A stretch of DNA of 64,000 nt. It comes from Nymphaea colorata. Lineage: Eukaryota; Streptophyta; Magnoliopsida; Nymphaeales; Nymphaeaceae. The notes below the pieces were generated by a model, which saw nothing but the letters and a program-made list of their open reading frames with translations, did not search any database and was not told where the DNA came from. Made by a program: the position numbers and the translations under genes. Where the stretch lies: positions 23,975,878 through 24,039,877 of the forward strand of contig NC_045148.1 of assembly GCF_008831285.2 (NCBI RefSeq). Reading direction: 5' to 3'. Below are positions 22,101 through 33,119 of this stretch, one piece after another (within the stretch, counting starts at the first letter, position 1; each line of letters opens with the position of its first letter).

Positions 22101-24649
22101 TTATTAGGGACAGATTCATTATTATAGATAAGATCCACTCTTACATAATGAATAATTGGTTGAGATGATCCACTGATCTTCTTCCATTTCAATCTATATT
22201 TCTCATAATTTTCTGTAGTTTCTTTTGAGAGAAGTGGTCTAGAAGGTTAGAGGTCATGCCTTCAACCCCTTTGATGTAAAAATCCCAGCCATAAACTATC
22301 ACTGTTCATGTGTTATGTGGCCCTTTACTCAATCTTTTTAATTCAAAAAGTGACATTTACGTATATATATATATATATATCATCTCATATGAAAATGGCT
22401 ATTATTCTTATCAAGATTAGGTTAAGGGTCACATCCTTAAGCTAATCTAAAGGAGATTGCTTCCAACATTGAATCTTGATGGCTCAAAACTACAAGTTTT
22501 AGCCAATTAAAAATTTGAAATCAGGCTGATTGAGTGTATATATATGTATTTTTAAAACCAAGAATTTGATTTTTCAAAGATTCTTGGAACACCAAGTTTG
22601 AGATCCTAAAATACTTGTTTCAGATCAAAGGAAGCTACTAATTTGTCAATGTCTATGAGATTAGACCGAATCCCTAGTCTTGCCTAATCAGCACTGTAGA
22701 GAGTAGCTTCTAATATGGCTGATATTCATGATTTCGACTTCACATTTTTCAATTTTGCAATTGGTTTGGTTTTCAAATTAATACCTCACAAAATTTCAGC
22801 CAAAAGCTGTAATTAAAATTCACAAAACCAGCAAAAGAAATTTTGTCAAATTGTCTCAACATACTATACAAATTTGCATAGCCTTGAGATTTAAAACCAA
22901 ATTTGGAGTGAACATTGCTTCTAAGTTCTGATTTGCATTCCAACTTGTACTTTAATGGAAAAATTGATGTATGTATTCAAAATATGTATATATGTTTCAT
23001 CAATTTCAAGATTTAATCTATCAAATTACATTTTATTTTGAAGACAGATCTCCAAAGTAGACATTTCTTAATTTGCAGCCATTAAATCAGTACATGGTCT
23101 GTTTTATAATCATTTTAACATGAGGAAGTGGAGGTTTTCCACTCTTTTCCCATTCTAAAACTGGGATTTTTCATTCAATTTTCAGATTTCACTTTCAAGT
23201 GTAAGGATTTTATCTATGTCAAGCTTGTGGACCGCATTGTAGTAGTTATACGTGATCCAATACCAAGCATAGCCTAGACATTCTACTACATATCCAATTT
23301 AATATAAATTTGCTCTTTATTTCATGAATGCATGTATGATGGAATATAAAATTAACACGTGTAGATGCATGGAGAGTTAGTGAGAGTGAAGAATGTATGC
23401 ATACATTTAGTTTATTTTCTTAATTCATGCATGCATTCACTTATCTAATTCACACACACATGCACCATCTCTAGAAAGTAAGTGAACCAATTCAAGTTAC
23501 AAAACATGACCGAGCTATATTGCAACAAAGAATTTGGAATCTCACTTAGTTTTGAAAAGAAAATACAAGAATCCTATCAATCTTGCCAACAAATATATTT
23601 GGAACATAAAAATTCTCTATAAAACATTGGAATCCCTATTTTTCCAAAAACAAGCTTTACTTGAAAAATTTACAATCTTCTCTAAAAGAGAACTTGGTAC
23701 AATTTCAATTCAAAATTCCTATCTTTTGATCAACCAATTTTCAAATTTGATCAATTGATCCATTTTTTCAAGCTAAATCAACTATTTAAGTCAAGTTCAT
23801 TTTTTAATTTACTTTAAACTAAGTTCAAAATTTTGATCCAAGATTGCATATTAACTTCAAGTTCATGAACTAAAACTCCAATTTTCAACTATTAACAAAT
23901 CAAATCCTCAATTTACAAATATAATTTCCAACCAAATTTCTTAAACTCTCAAATTTTAGATCAAATCAATGGTCCCAACTAGAATCAATTTTGAACAATT
24001 TTCAATTTTGCCAAAATTCAAAAGAATTTGCCCAAATTTCTAAAACAAGTTGAATTTCGAAATAACTTGTCAAAACCAATTTGATTTTCAATTAACTTGT
24101 TTAAAATACATTTCATTTTATCTAAAACAAGATCAAAACGTTGGTTTTTCAAAATTTAGTTCAAATGAACTTCAAAATCAAATTTCAAACACTTATGCAC
24201 AAACATATATAATGCATCAATCAAATGACTTGTACAACTTTTGAGAAATGCTTAGTCTTAGGTCCAATTATCCATGTTAAAGGTGGGGAGACATGGTTAG
24301 ACCTCGTACCAGTAGGCAGATCCCTTTCTCTTGCAATTTTTCTAATATCCCAATCTCAAATTTTCTGCTCACACTACTCCCCATTCAGGGGAGGGGAGCA
24401 AATAGATGCCATGCCTGGTGGGACCCATTATAGTTCATCTAAGGATTTTTTAGGTCATGTACAAGTCATTTTAACATTGATAGACACCAATTGCATGCAA
24501 ACTCTTCATGACCATACCTACCTACATCATGCATATTGTATTGCAGAGGAAGAAGGTGGAGAACAAGAGAAACTTCTAGTTGGGTGTCACCGGATTAAGT
24601 TACTAAGAAAAGGTGGCACCATACTCTCAAGAGGAACAACTTGATGGTA
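22100..24649. other. AT-rich intergenic stretch
   Basis: Dominated by AAATTTTCAA- and TTCAAATTTG-like words, especially 23500-24200. A 139-codon open frame at 24225-24644 on the plus strand has no recognisable domain and no clear splice or promoter context, so it is not called as a gene. Confidence 0.35.
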
Positions 24650-24657
24650 TTTGGAGG

Positions 24658-25610
24658 AATGTTGTAAAAGGCAATAAGGTGAGGCGACACGTTCAGCCTC
24701 TCATGAGGCGAGGGGAGGTGAGGCATTAGTTGAAGCATAGCTGCACAAACAAGTTTGTGAATTATATATTATTTATAAAAATAACATCAAAACTGAAAGA
24801 AAATGACTACAATACTAAGCATATCAATAAAAACTAATACACAATATATGAAAACTACAATAATTTGCAAATCCAAACAAATACAATGTCATAACATACA
24901 TAGTGCAAAGAGTGTTTGCACAATTGGCGTAGAAGCATGACCTGTCCTAAACAGGTCATAGAACTATCATTGAAAAACAAATAACCAAAACTAAAAAAAT
25001 CAAAATTCAGATGATAATATCAATTAAGAGAATAAGTAAATAACAAGTGTTGGTGGACAATAATATAAGCATTTTGAAATGTGTATATGTACAAAAATTA
25101 AAAAAGTAACTAATTTGTGTAATTATCAAGTGATATTTAACAAAGTTCAAATGATTTTTGTAGGCCATTGGCCAATAGTATCTTCATCATTTTCATATTA
25201 TGTAATCGATGACAATTCATCATCATTTGAACCATCCATATATTGAATAAGTTCATCTTCCTCTTCAGTTGCTTCATCATCAAAACTCTCATGTTGTAAA
25301 TCTTCTATTATTGTTTTACCTTCACATAAAAACAATAGTACATAAAATATAATAGTAAGTAAAGAAAAAAAACAATGTTCATATCTTGATTTTAAAATTT
25401 ACAAATATATAGCATTACTTTTTTCAACACTTTCCCTGAGGTGTATGCCTCAAGCATGGAACATACCATGGATGGAGGCATACACCTATATTAAATGAGG
25501 TGCATGCTTCAGGGATGCGTGCACCTCAAGGCCCTGTCTCAAGGCATTTTTTCTAAAAATGCTTTGAGTCGCATTTTTTTTTGTGTGAAGCATACGCTTC
25601 TTACAACATT
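24658..25610 (-). mobile_element. Probable hAT-like element relic with short TIRs
   Basis: The ends are AATGTTGTAAAAGGC (from 24658) and GCTTCTTACAACATT (to 25610). The outer 10 bp are perfect inverted repeats and match continues weakly inward. GAGGCGA and GCCTCA words near both ends resemble subterminal sequences of a widespread plant hAT-like group. The minus strand at about 25160-25320 reads an acidic peptide (FDDEATEEEDELIQYMDG), possibly a transposase remnant. No 8-bp target duplication is visible (TTTGGAGG versus GATTTCAG). The high-coordinate end abuts the third exon of the minus-strand gene, whose stop codon lies in the TIR. Confidence 0.5.
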
Positions 25611-25813
25611 GATTTCAGGGTAACATGGAAAAGCATTTCAAAGTAGAGAGACATGCTTTCTTTTGCAACTGTCGCTTCTATTTTCCTGTTGAGTAATTTT
25701 TGAAGTTCTTCTTTCTTCTTGATGCAACCTAGATGATTAGCACCACAATTCTCAACTACTTCAAACTCTTTACCACCATAGTTCACCCAGTATGACAAGG
25801 CAACTTGAATGAA
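25601..25813 (-). pseudogene. Third exon of an unrecognised minus-strand gene, end disrupted
   Basis: An open frame of about 70 codons begins after a TTTTAG acceptor-like site at 25814 and starts FIQVALSYWVNYGG. It continues through KKKEELQKLLNRKIEA and ends FEMLFHVTLKSML. The stop codon (TTA on the plus strand, 25601-25603) is part of the terminal inverted repeat of the hAT-like relic, so the natural 3' end has probably been replaced. The start phase (0) fits the end phase of the exon at 26338-26501. The helical, charged composition and the phase match suggest real coding sequence. I do not recognise the family. A vague resemblance to the meiotic PRD2/MULTIPOLAR SPINDLE 1 family is only a lead from memory and is unverified. 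Confidence 0.5.
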
Positions 25814-25989
25814 CTAAAAGTCTACCTGTAGTGCTCGCCAAGTATGCTGTAGAACCAATATCATCGTATAGGAAGAAAGCATCAAGCATTTTCATGATAC
25901 AACATAACCAAGATCAACATAATAGGAAGAAACCATCGAACAGGCTCATGTTACAACAAAACCATTATCAACTTATAAACATTTAAATA

Positions 25990-26016
25990 GGATTATTCTC
26001 TCTCTCTCTCTCTCCC
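25990..26016. repeat. (TC)n microsatellite
   Basis: About ten TC units followed by a C-rich run, inside the presumed intron between the exons at 25813 and 26338. Confidence 0.85.
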
Positions 26017-26337
26017 CCAACACAACCCAACCCCCACCCCAACCAAAAAAAAAGGAAGAAAGACAAACCAACTCACGCTCACATTCTGAAGGCTAGCTCT
26101 CAAGCTGTTCTATTGCCAATAATTTTATGCTTACAATGAAAAGCACTATACCTCAAAATAGTTTGTGCAAGTAATATTTTCATATTTCTTTTGACAAAAG
26201 AAAATGGTTGTTCAGTCTAGGTGCTAAGAAATATAATCCCATGTTAGCTAGAGTCACTAGCCAGACGCATACAGAGGTCCACTATGTGATAGACAAAAGG
26301 TCAAAATGATTCAGCCTGCCAGGAATCTTACAATTAC

Positions 26338-26501
26338 CTTTGCAATGTGTTTCAATTCAGACATGATCAGATAACTTTCATGATGCTGCACACTCCACCA
26401 TAATTGCAAACATTTCATGAGACCATCAAGTATCCTTGACACCGAACCAATGCCCAAAAAGGACTGTGGTATTAAAGCTGACGAATATTTGTGAACAAAG
26501 T
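26338..26501 (-). CDS. Second exon of the same unrecognised minus-strand gene
   Basis: The minus strand reads FVHKYSSALIPQSFLG, then SVSRILDGLMKCLQLWW, then YLIMSELKHIAK, without stops. It ends AAG followed by GTAATT (26337-26331), a good donor. The upstream border TGTGAG before ACTTTG is an acceptable acceptor. The exon begins with two bases that complete the codon left open by the exon at 27202-27281 (G + AC), and ends in phase 0, which fits the exon at 25601-25813. Matching phases across both introns argue for a genuine gene rather than chance ORFs. Product unknown. Confidence 0.5.
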
Positions 26502-27201
26502 CTCACATATAAGCAGTTTGGTTATATGTGCACAAAGGCTGATTCAACATGTTCAGCATGATAAGAACAGCTTAGTGATTGGAAAACGTAAATCATGATT
26601 TAACTTAGTACTATGACTAGACACCAACTCCTACTGATGCAATGCGTGTTTTCTCACCTAGGATATTGATGATGCCACTGCGTCCTTTTGTGTGTGTATA
26701 CAAAAACTGCATTATTTTCGAAAAAATGCAAAAAAAAAGTGAGAAAATGAAATGCCGTTTAAAAATTAAAAAACATATTTATAAAACAAAAAATGAAAAA
26801 CGAAAAAAATGCAACTCATTTCACTTATATAAATTAAATTGGTGAAATAAAATGTATGTGCACATAAAGAATCAAGGAAGCTAGAAAAGAAAAGAAAAAG
26901 ACAAAGACAAGAAGCTTTTTGGTTTCTTTCCACTGTTTATTTAGACAATGACCAATAGAAAACAAAAAAAAAAGTCTTCTATTCGATGAAACAGGTTACC
27001 CCATCAAATGTTTTTACATGCTTATTTAGTGTGCAAAATGTAGACTACTTCATATTTCAGATCAAACAAATGCCCCCAATGCAAAAAAGGGTGTATAAAA
27101 AATCCTCCTCATGTATAAATGGATAATGTAGATGGTTGCCGTGTAAATTGGCTGGAAAGGCAGTCGTAGAGAGTATACCTATCCTTATATTGGAAACCTA
27201 C

Positions 27202-27281
27202 CTCTATGAACTGCAGGAGATGGATTGCGTAGGGAATCATCAGCTTTTGGTTCTTCAAAACTCGAAAAGCTTGCAATATTT
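27202..27281 (-). CDS. First visible exon of the unrecognised minus-strand gene
   Basis: The minus strand reads ASFSSFEEPKADDSLRNPSP then AVHR, with one extra base before a GAG-GTAGGT donor (27201 downward). The serine/proline/acidic composition suggests a linker region near the N terminus. A TAAG acceptor-like site lies just upstream at 27282-27284. No start codon was located; earlier exons would lie at higher coordinates but none could be supported. It is short, so on its own it would be weak; the phase fit with the next exon is the main support. Confidence 0.4.
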
Positions 27282-27379
27282 CTTAATATGCTTCAAAATT
27301 AGGCATTCCTAAATATGACAAAGGAAAACGGCAAGAAAAATCACAGAACAGAGATTGGGGTTCCGGAAAAAACTATAGG

Positions 27380-27500
27380 GGGTGTTTGATGGCCTGGCAA
27401 TATTCTGCAGCCATGGAGAAAAATTTAAAATATTCAAAATTTTTCTCATTCCATCAAAGGTGGAATGAAAATTATGACCGTTGAACATGTTTCCCAAATT
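27380..27500. repeat. Possible MITE end GGGGGTGTTTGATGGC
   Basis: GGGGGTGTTTGATGGCCTGG resembles the first bases of several plant MITE groups, and the following sequence contains AAATATTCAAAATTTTT, which can fold. No opposite terminus or target duplication was identified. Confidence 0.25.
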
Positions 27501-27607
27501 TTTTTTTCGGAAAATGCATCACCTCCCACTCACGCATTGCTTCCCTCTCCCTCCTGCCACAGGCCCGCAGCGGCCTCCGTCGCCTCTGTCCAGCCTGCTG
27601 GTCGTTG

Positions 27608-27738
27608 TCTCTCTCGCCCTCTCACTCTCCTGCTCCCTCGTCATCTCTCTCGCCCTCTCACTCTCCTGCTCCCTCGTCATCTCTCTCGCCCTCTCACTCT
27701 CCTGCTCCCTCGTCGTCTCTCTCGCCCTCTCACTCTCT
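27608..27738 (+). repeat. 36-bp VNTR, about 3.6 units, CT-rich
   Basis: Units at 27608-27643, 27644-27679 and 27680-27715 are nearly identical, differing at the last base of the third, with a partial fourth from 27716. Each begins TCTCTCTCGCCCTCTCACTC. Since 36 is a multiple of three, every frame reads a 12-residue peptide repeat (for example SPSHSPAPSSSL). The surrounding CT- and GC-rich sequence at 27520-27900 looks like a plant 5' untranslated leader. Near identity of units indicates recent expansion. Confidence 0.9.
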
Positions 27739-27899
27739 CACCCTTGCTGGAGAAGAAGCCCTCTGTCTCTTCATCTGTCGTTTGTGCAGTGGCTTCCGTG
27801 TTAGGAAACACTGATTTTGGCTTGCCCTGTTACTGTAGCGCAGGAATCTGTCCCTCCATCTCTGCAGCAACAAATTTGGGCTCGATTGTTTTTCTGTGA

Positions 27900-30800
27900 A
27901 CAGATCTGCAAGGTTTTCGTGGAAAGGTTAGTGTTTGAATATGAATGGTGAATAGTATTTAATTTTTTTTTTCGTTTCTCGCTGAATTTTTGGAAATCCC
28001 TCTTTCTTTTTTGGCTCCTACTGTGAAAGAATTTTTTTTTCCTGGAGGCTTCCATATAGAAAGTCCAGTCTGTTTCTCTATCCCCTTTTTCTTTTGTGAG
28101 GGTTTCTTGTCACAGAGATCGATTTTGTTGAGTTTGTACATTTAGTAGTTGACTGGTTTCTTTGCGAATGCATTAACTTCTTAACTCGTGCTTATCAATT
28201 AGCTTGACAATTGAATGTTCCTGTCTTTTTCTTTGAAAAAGCTTGGAGCTAGAACAGACTCATCAATCTCTGCCTTTCTTCTGTCCTGTGGATGGAATCT
28301 CTCATTTCTGAAGAGAAAGCCATTCTTTTTTATATTGGTGTTGTTCCAAACAAAAGATTTTACTGTTTTCTTATTTACTGAATAGGAAAATGTTTTAGAT
28401 TTATAGCAGACAGTGAATACAAAAGAAAACCACAAGTATACTTATGAACTCATTCCAGTGTTTATAGGTAAACACTTACAGAGGATACAGCGATTGGATC
28501 TGAACGTCTGCTGGAAACAGCTTGCACTTTTCTAAAAATATCTATGTTTGTTTTTCAGCAATAGGATCTAAGAGTTGAATATCTTTGGCAACTTGTTCAT
28601 CAACACTGGAGAGAAAAAGCAGCTTAGATTGGATAAAATGACTAAAACTATTCAAAATTGAACTAAGAGCTATTCATGAGAAGTGGCTATTGCTAAGCTA
28701 GTTAAATTTTCACTTTAAGGTTCAGAATCATGTTAACCTCCATTCAAGGTTGTCAGCATAGCAGTTTGCCTCCACAAGGTCTACAATAAGACGGAGTATA
28801 TCAGAACGATCTTCATAGCTACCTCTGCCCTGTAAGATAAGACTCAATCACTGGACAATCCCATAAGTGACATCTCTTTCATGGCATGCAACATAAAAGC
28901 TTCAATGCACTATCTTTTAGAATATAGTTCACATGCATATCAATCTATTGTAAATAATACATGCACATGCATACATCATAGGGTAGTAATAACTTCCATC
29001 ATTTTTGTCCAATGTCCATAAAATAAATTCTCAAGAAAATTAAATTTGATTTGATGACACACTTTAGAGAAAGAATAGAAAAAACGTTGAGCAAATCCTC
29101 AGTAAAACTAATAAATTTTAGCTGTTCCCCAACTCAAATATCTAATGGTTGGATAAACCCAATCTTATTCACAATATAGACTAAAGCTTTCTATGTTCCT
29201 TTTTCCTTTCATCTAAACAGCTGGAATGAGTGATACCTTGCAGACATCAATAATCATTTCTTAGTGAAAACAGAATGCCTCTCTCTCCCTCACTCTCTCT
29301 CTCTAATACACACACACACACACACACATATTAGTAACGGGTGTCTTCAAGATTATTAGCTTGAATTTGCTTTTCTGCTATGCTTCTAATTCTTATAAGT
29401 TGGCTGTTATTATAGACCATAAAGGGAAGGTGCATGTTTCCCAAGTACAGACCTCTCTCTCTCTCCGCATACATATTAGTCATGGGTAGTGCATGCTTCC
29501 TAAGTACAGATCTCTCCTGGTCTCTCTTTCTCTCCACACACAGATTAGTAATGGGTGTCTTTGAGATTACCAGCATGAAAATGATTTTCTGCTACACTTC
29601 AAACTCTTTAGTTGGTTGCTGGTATGGGCCATAATAAAGGAAAGTGCTCATTCACTTCATTCTGCATTTTCTTGTGTCTTTAACATTTGCATCAAATAGT
29701 TTAGATTTTTGAACTCAGTGATCTGATTCGACTCGATTGGATTCAGGCTAGATGAAATGTAACAGTCTTCGGAGGATTCTTAGTTAAGGCATGATCAGCA
29801 AGTGCCAATGAAAGGCATCTGCGTGGGAGAACTCTCCTTAATTTATTGAAAACATGATCAACAAGTTGATTCCTACTTTTTTTGTTTTATTGCAAGTTGA
29901 TCAGCAAATCCCCTTCATAGAATGTTGCCACAGGGGAGTTCAGTTAGATTCAGGAAAGCTATAAGGCTTCAAGAAACATCATGAAATGGGCTTATGCATG
30001 GTACCTTTATCTGCATAATGCAGTTTATGTTTTTGCTGTCTGAAAGGACTGCTAAAAGCCTAAAACACATACCTGGTATCTTCTAGAATCAAAAAGTCTC
30101 AAAGAGATGGTAGCCCATGGGCAAACGCCATTGATTACTTTTAAAGAAGACAACCCGAGGAAGATCTCAGACTGCATTTCTGCATGCCATGCCAAACATT
30201 TGTGTATTTTGGAATTAGAATGCCTCGATTATGTATGTTTCTTTTTAACCAGATGGCTGAGATGGATCTCCTCTCTTTGACATCCTTCATTACTGCTGAT
30301 GCATACTCAGAGTAGTTGTTAGTTTACATATTTTAATGATGTAGTGGACCTTTATTGCAAGTTGGAGATGAAACTGCATTACAATTTTTGATGTAGACAT
30401 TGAAAACAACAAGTCAATTGCTTTCTTCCATTATTTTGAATATTTTTCATTTAGTAATTGCATAATTTGACAGCTAAATCTTATTTTTGTGCTAATATCT
30501 TTGGAATTTTCAGTCGTCAATGTCATTAGTTACTGATTTTTAGTTCATCACTTGCTATGCCCTTATGCTTGTCATTAGACACGTATGTATTTTCTTTTTC
30601 AGTTCATCAGCTGTTATGATGTCTTGTTCGAAGATGAAGCCCTGACAAAAGTATGACGTCTTGTTCGAAGGTGGTGCAAGGGGCATATTTGATTTTGTTG
30701 AGCTTCTTTTTGTTCTGGTGGATGCGTACATGAAGCTACATATGTACTTGCTTCTATGGATACTCTACACATGCACTTGGCTTTGTATTTAACGTTGAAT

Positions 30801-31050
30801 CTCTTCTGAATACTTACGTAAATATTTTATCACTGATGGGAATATGTATGTGGTTTATCTACTGTTGTATACTTTATAGTTAAATTCTCATATATATCCA
30901 ATGAGTATGGTTCGAGTATTTATGAATTGTGTGTAGATGTTGATTAAAACATTTGATACTATTTATATTTACAGTATCAAATGGAGTAGAGTAGGTGCAG
31001 TGGAGTAGCTTTCATACAGGTATGGGCGACAATGATTCTGGTGGTTTTAG
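27900..31050. other. Intergenic or intronic stretch, no supported coding region
   Basis: If the CT-rich block at 27520-27900 is a 5' leader, part of this may be intron of a plus-strand gene whose later exons are the candidates at 31051 and 32373; this is inference. Within it, a word containing CATATTAGT.ATGGGT and CTAAGTACAGA / CCAAGTACAGA recurs near 29430-29560, a short local duplication. Microsatellites lie at 29280-29330. Confidence 0.3.
29280..29331. repeat. (TC)n / (AC)n microsatellite pair
   Basis: CTCTCTC-rich sequence followed after a few bases by about ten AC units. Confidence 0.85.
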
Positions 31051-31314
31051 TTCTCATTCAGATTTCTTTGTGGAATGGATGAAAATACATCTAGACAGAC
31101 TACAGGGGAGCATGGCACCACATTCTCATCAACGTCTTTGCAATCTCAATTGCAAAATGAAGCTGGTTTTGTTCAAGGGAGAACACAGCAAACTGATGCA
31201 ATCAATGATGGCCTGCAGTCGTCTTCATCTTCTGTCTTTGATAGTTGTTTTGTTCTAGATCCCCAAGAGGAGGTCGTTGAGAAGGACCTAAATGGTGAAA
31301 CTGCTCATTGGTTG
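31051..31314 (+). pseudogene. Candidate plus-strand exon cut by repeat copy C
   Basis: After a GGTTTTAG acceptor-like site, an 88-codon frame runs without stops: FSFRFLCGMDENTSR, then FSSTSLQSQLQNEAG, then FDSCFVLDPQEEVVEKDL. It ends at a TGA (31315-31317) just where the dispersed repeat (copy C) begins, so the stop may come from the inserted sequence. Serine/glutamine/acidic composition resembles a regulatory or linker region. A different frame starting at ATG 31023 also runs through but stays open only to about 31258. The protein family is not recognised. Confidence 0.4.
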
Positions 31315-31315
31315 T

Positions 31316-32170
31316 GAAGTACAACAAGGCGAAGCGATGCACTAAGTTGGTGATGCAATGTGTAGCTAAGCGATGCATAGTGAAGGTTACGTTTTGTGGC
31401 AAAAATAATCTAACATATTATATCAACAAAAATCATGTCAGAAATTAAAAACAAGAGCAAAAAAACCTTTTTTTTTCTGGTGCCAAAATCAGACAAGAAG
31501 GATGGCACTGTTTTGCTATTTGCGAGAAAGTTTAATTAGTTGTTATCAACAATTATTCATAAAAGTTTGTAAAATATTTAATTCCTTATAAGTCCTACGG
31601 ATGAAAAAAAACATTGCTTTGGTTTATTTAAACAACATACTCATGAGAGCACCGGTTTGGTCAAATGGTTATAAGTTCAATAAACTCACTAAACTCTATG
31701 ATTTTTATCCAACATTTATTAAGTTACACTATTTCATTCAACATACAACCTTCAATAAGTTAACACTTATCGCTTTTATCTAATTCTACCATGCGGCTGA
31801 GAAAAAAATTAAACAAAAACAATGTGAAATAGAAAAATGAAAAAAAAAATACAAGCATTAATTACAAAATAGAGGTAGAGGGAGAGATAGACATGAGCGA
31901 TAGGCTGGCACTCCAGGTGCACATTTCGTGCGTTGATTTGTGTGATTCAAATAACAGTGGTGGTTACGTTATGGGTTCAGGTAATATAGCGGTGGTAAAT
32001 CGCTGTTATAGGTTTATAGCGGTGAAATTTCTACTGGTGCTAAGAACACCGGTATAAATACCTTAGCGGCAAGACATTTCACCGGTATAAGTATATACGG
32101 CTGCGAACTACAATATCGTTAGAGATCTATACCAGTTGTAACTATCACCAATATTGGATTGTCCCAGTTG
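31316..32170 (+). repeat. Dispersed repeat copy C (5' part of the A/B repeat)
   Basis: Matches 43905-44640 (copy B) in order, for example GTTGTTA(T/C)CAAC, AAATATTTAAT, and ATTAAAC.AAAACA. It ends with an array of short motifs at about 31966-32160 (TAGCGGTG, ACCGGTATA and complements) shared with copies A and B. Such clusters in both orientations resemble subterminal transposase-binding repeats of CACTA elements. No CACTA terminus was found at its edges. Confidence 0.65.
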
Positions 32171-32372
32171 CGTTCATCACCTGTATAGGTTATTATGATT
32201 AAAGAATAGCACAAACATAATTTGTACCCCTCAAGAAAACATTTATAGGCTCTATTAAATATTTCCATTCCTTTCAACCAAAAATATGTCTTAGGAAATG
32301 TGTTCCTTCTGCATCCACGCGCTAAGGGGGAACAAAACTCAGCCACGTGATGCAATGGTCAGCTTTTGACAG

Positions 32373-32449
32373 ACAACAATACCATGCTAATTAGAGATTA
32401 TGGTGGTGAGGGCTGTCTAATTTCTGTGGAAAGGTTGCAAGAGTTGAAG
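32373..32449 (+). CDS. Candidate plus-strand exon
   Basis: Bounded by a TTTTGACAG acceptor-like site and a GTATGC donor at 32450. Between them, after two bases completing a split codon, it reads NNTMLIRDYGGEG then CLISVERLQELK without stops. It may be the exon following 31051-31314 with copy C lying between, but phases cannot be checked because the natural end of that exon is lost. The family is not recognised. Confidence 0.35.
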
Positions 32450-32529
32450 GTATGCAGAGAAGTTGCTCGAAAGAATCAGAGTCTGAAGTCAATTTGGTTC
32501 ACTCAACAAGAGATTTTCTTGTATATATA

Positions 32530-33058
32530 CAATGACGGCAGGAAGGTATTCATACTCCACCTTGTATACTGCATCATTCGTTATGTATAAAGAATCTCAC
32601 CCTATAAAAGAACCTCTGGAGGACAATCTGAAAAGTTTTTGAATATCAATTTATTTTTAGTAATGTTTCTCGTAACAAAAGGCTTAGATGCCTAAGATTG
32701 TCTTGTACATAGTTCTAGTTACTGTACTGCAAACACGTTCATGCCTTAGTGTACAGAATAACACTTGAGCATATTTAGGAAGAGGTTGCCAACAAACAAA
32801 TGATTAGTGGTCCAACCTAGGAGTTGGGTTTTCTTTCTACTCTATCCTTTTTCTTTTGACATCCATGTCATTGAATACAACAATGTTATTTCAATTCAAA
32901 ACCAAGCTGATACCATTAGTAGTATGATGTTGTAGTAAATGACAGTTTGTCATTGAGAAGAACCCCAGATGGTACCTCAGCATAAGATGAGATTCTTTTG
33001 TAACGAACGAATAATGCAGTACATGGGGCGGAGTATGAATACCTTCCTACCATGATTG
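32530..33058. mobile_element. Putative element with ~75-bp terminal inverted repeats
   Basis: The left arm (32530-32602) contains GGAAGGTATTCATACTCC, TACTGCAT.ATTCGTT and AAGAATCTCA. The right arm (32980-33058) is its reverse complement with scattered differences. About 380 bp lie between. The geometry fits a small non-autonomous DNA transposon with long TIRs. No clear target duplication was found, and an inverted duplication by another route is possible. Confidence 0.5.
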
Positions 33059-33087
33059 AATCGAACTCATCAATCCATGCACCACTT

Positions 33088-33118
33088 TACACACACACAC
33101 ACACACATATATATATGT
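33088..33118. repeat. (AC)n(AT)n microsatellite
   Basis: About ten AC units followed by four AT units. Confidence 0.85.
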
Positions 33119-33119
33119 C

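Noticed and set aside
24225-24644. 139-codon plus-strand ORF
   Set aside because: No domain, no compositional difference from flanking DNA and no splice or promoter evidence.
27465-27899. 144-codon plus-strand open frame in the CT-rich block
   Set aside because: The frame is created by the 36-bp VNTR and CT-rich composition; overlapping frames are equally open, so coding cannot be argued. Listed as repeat and possible leader instead.
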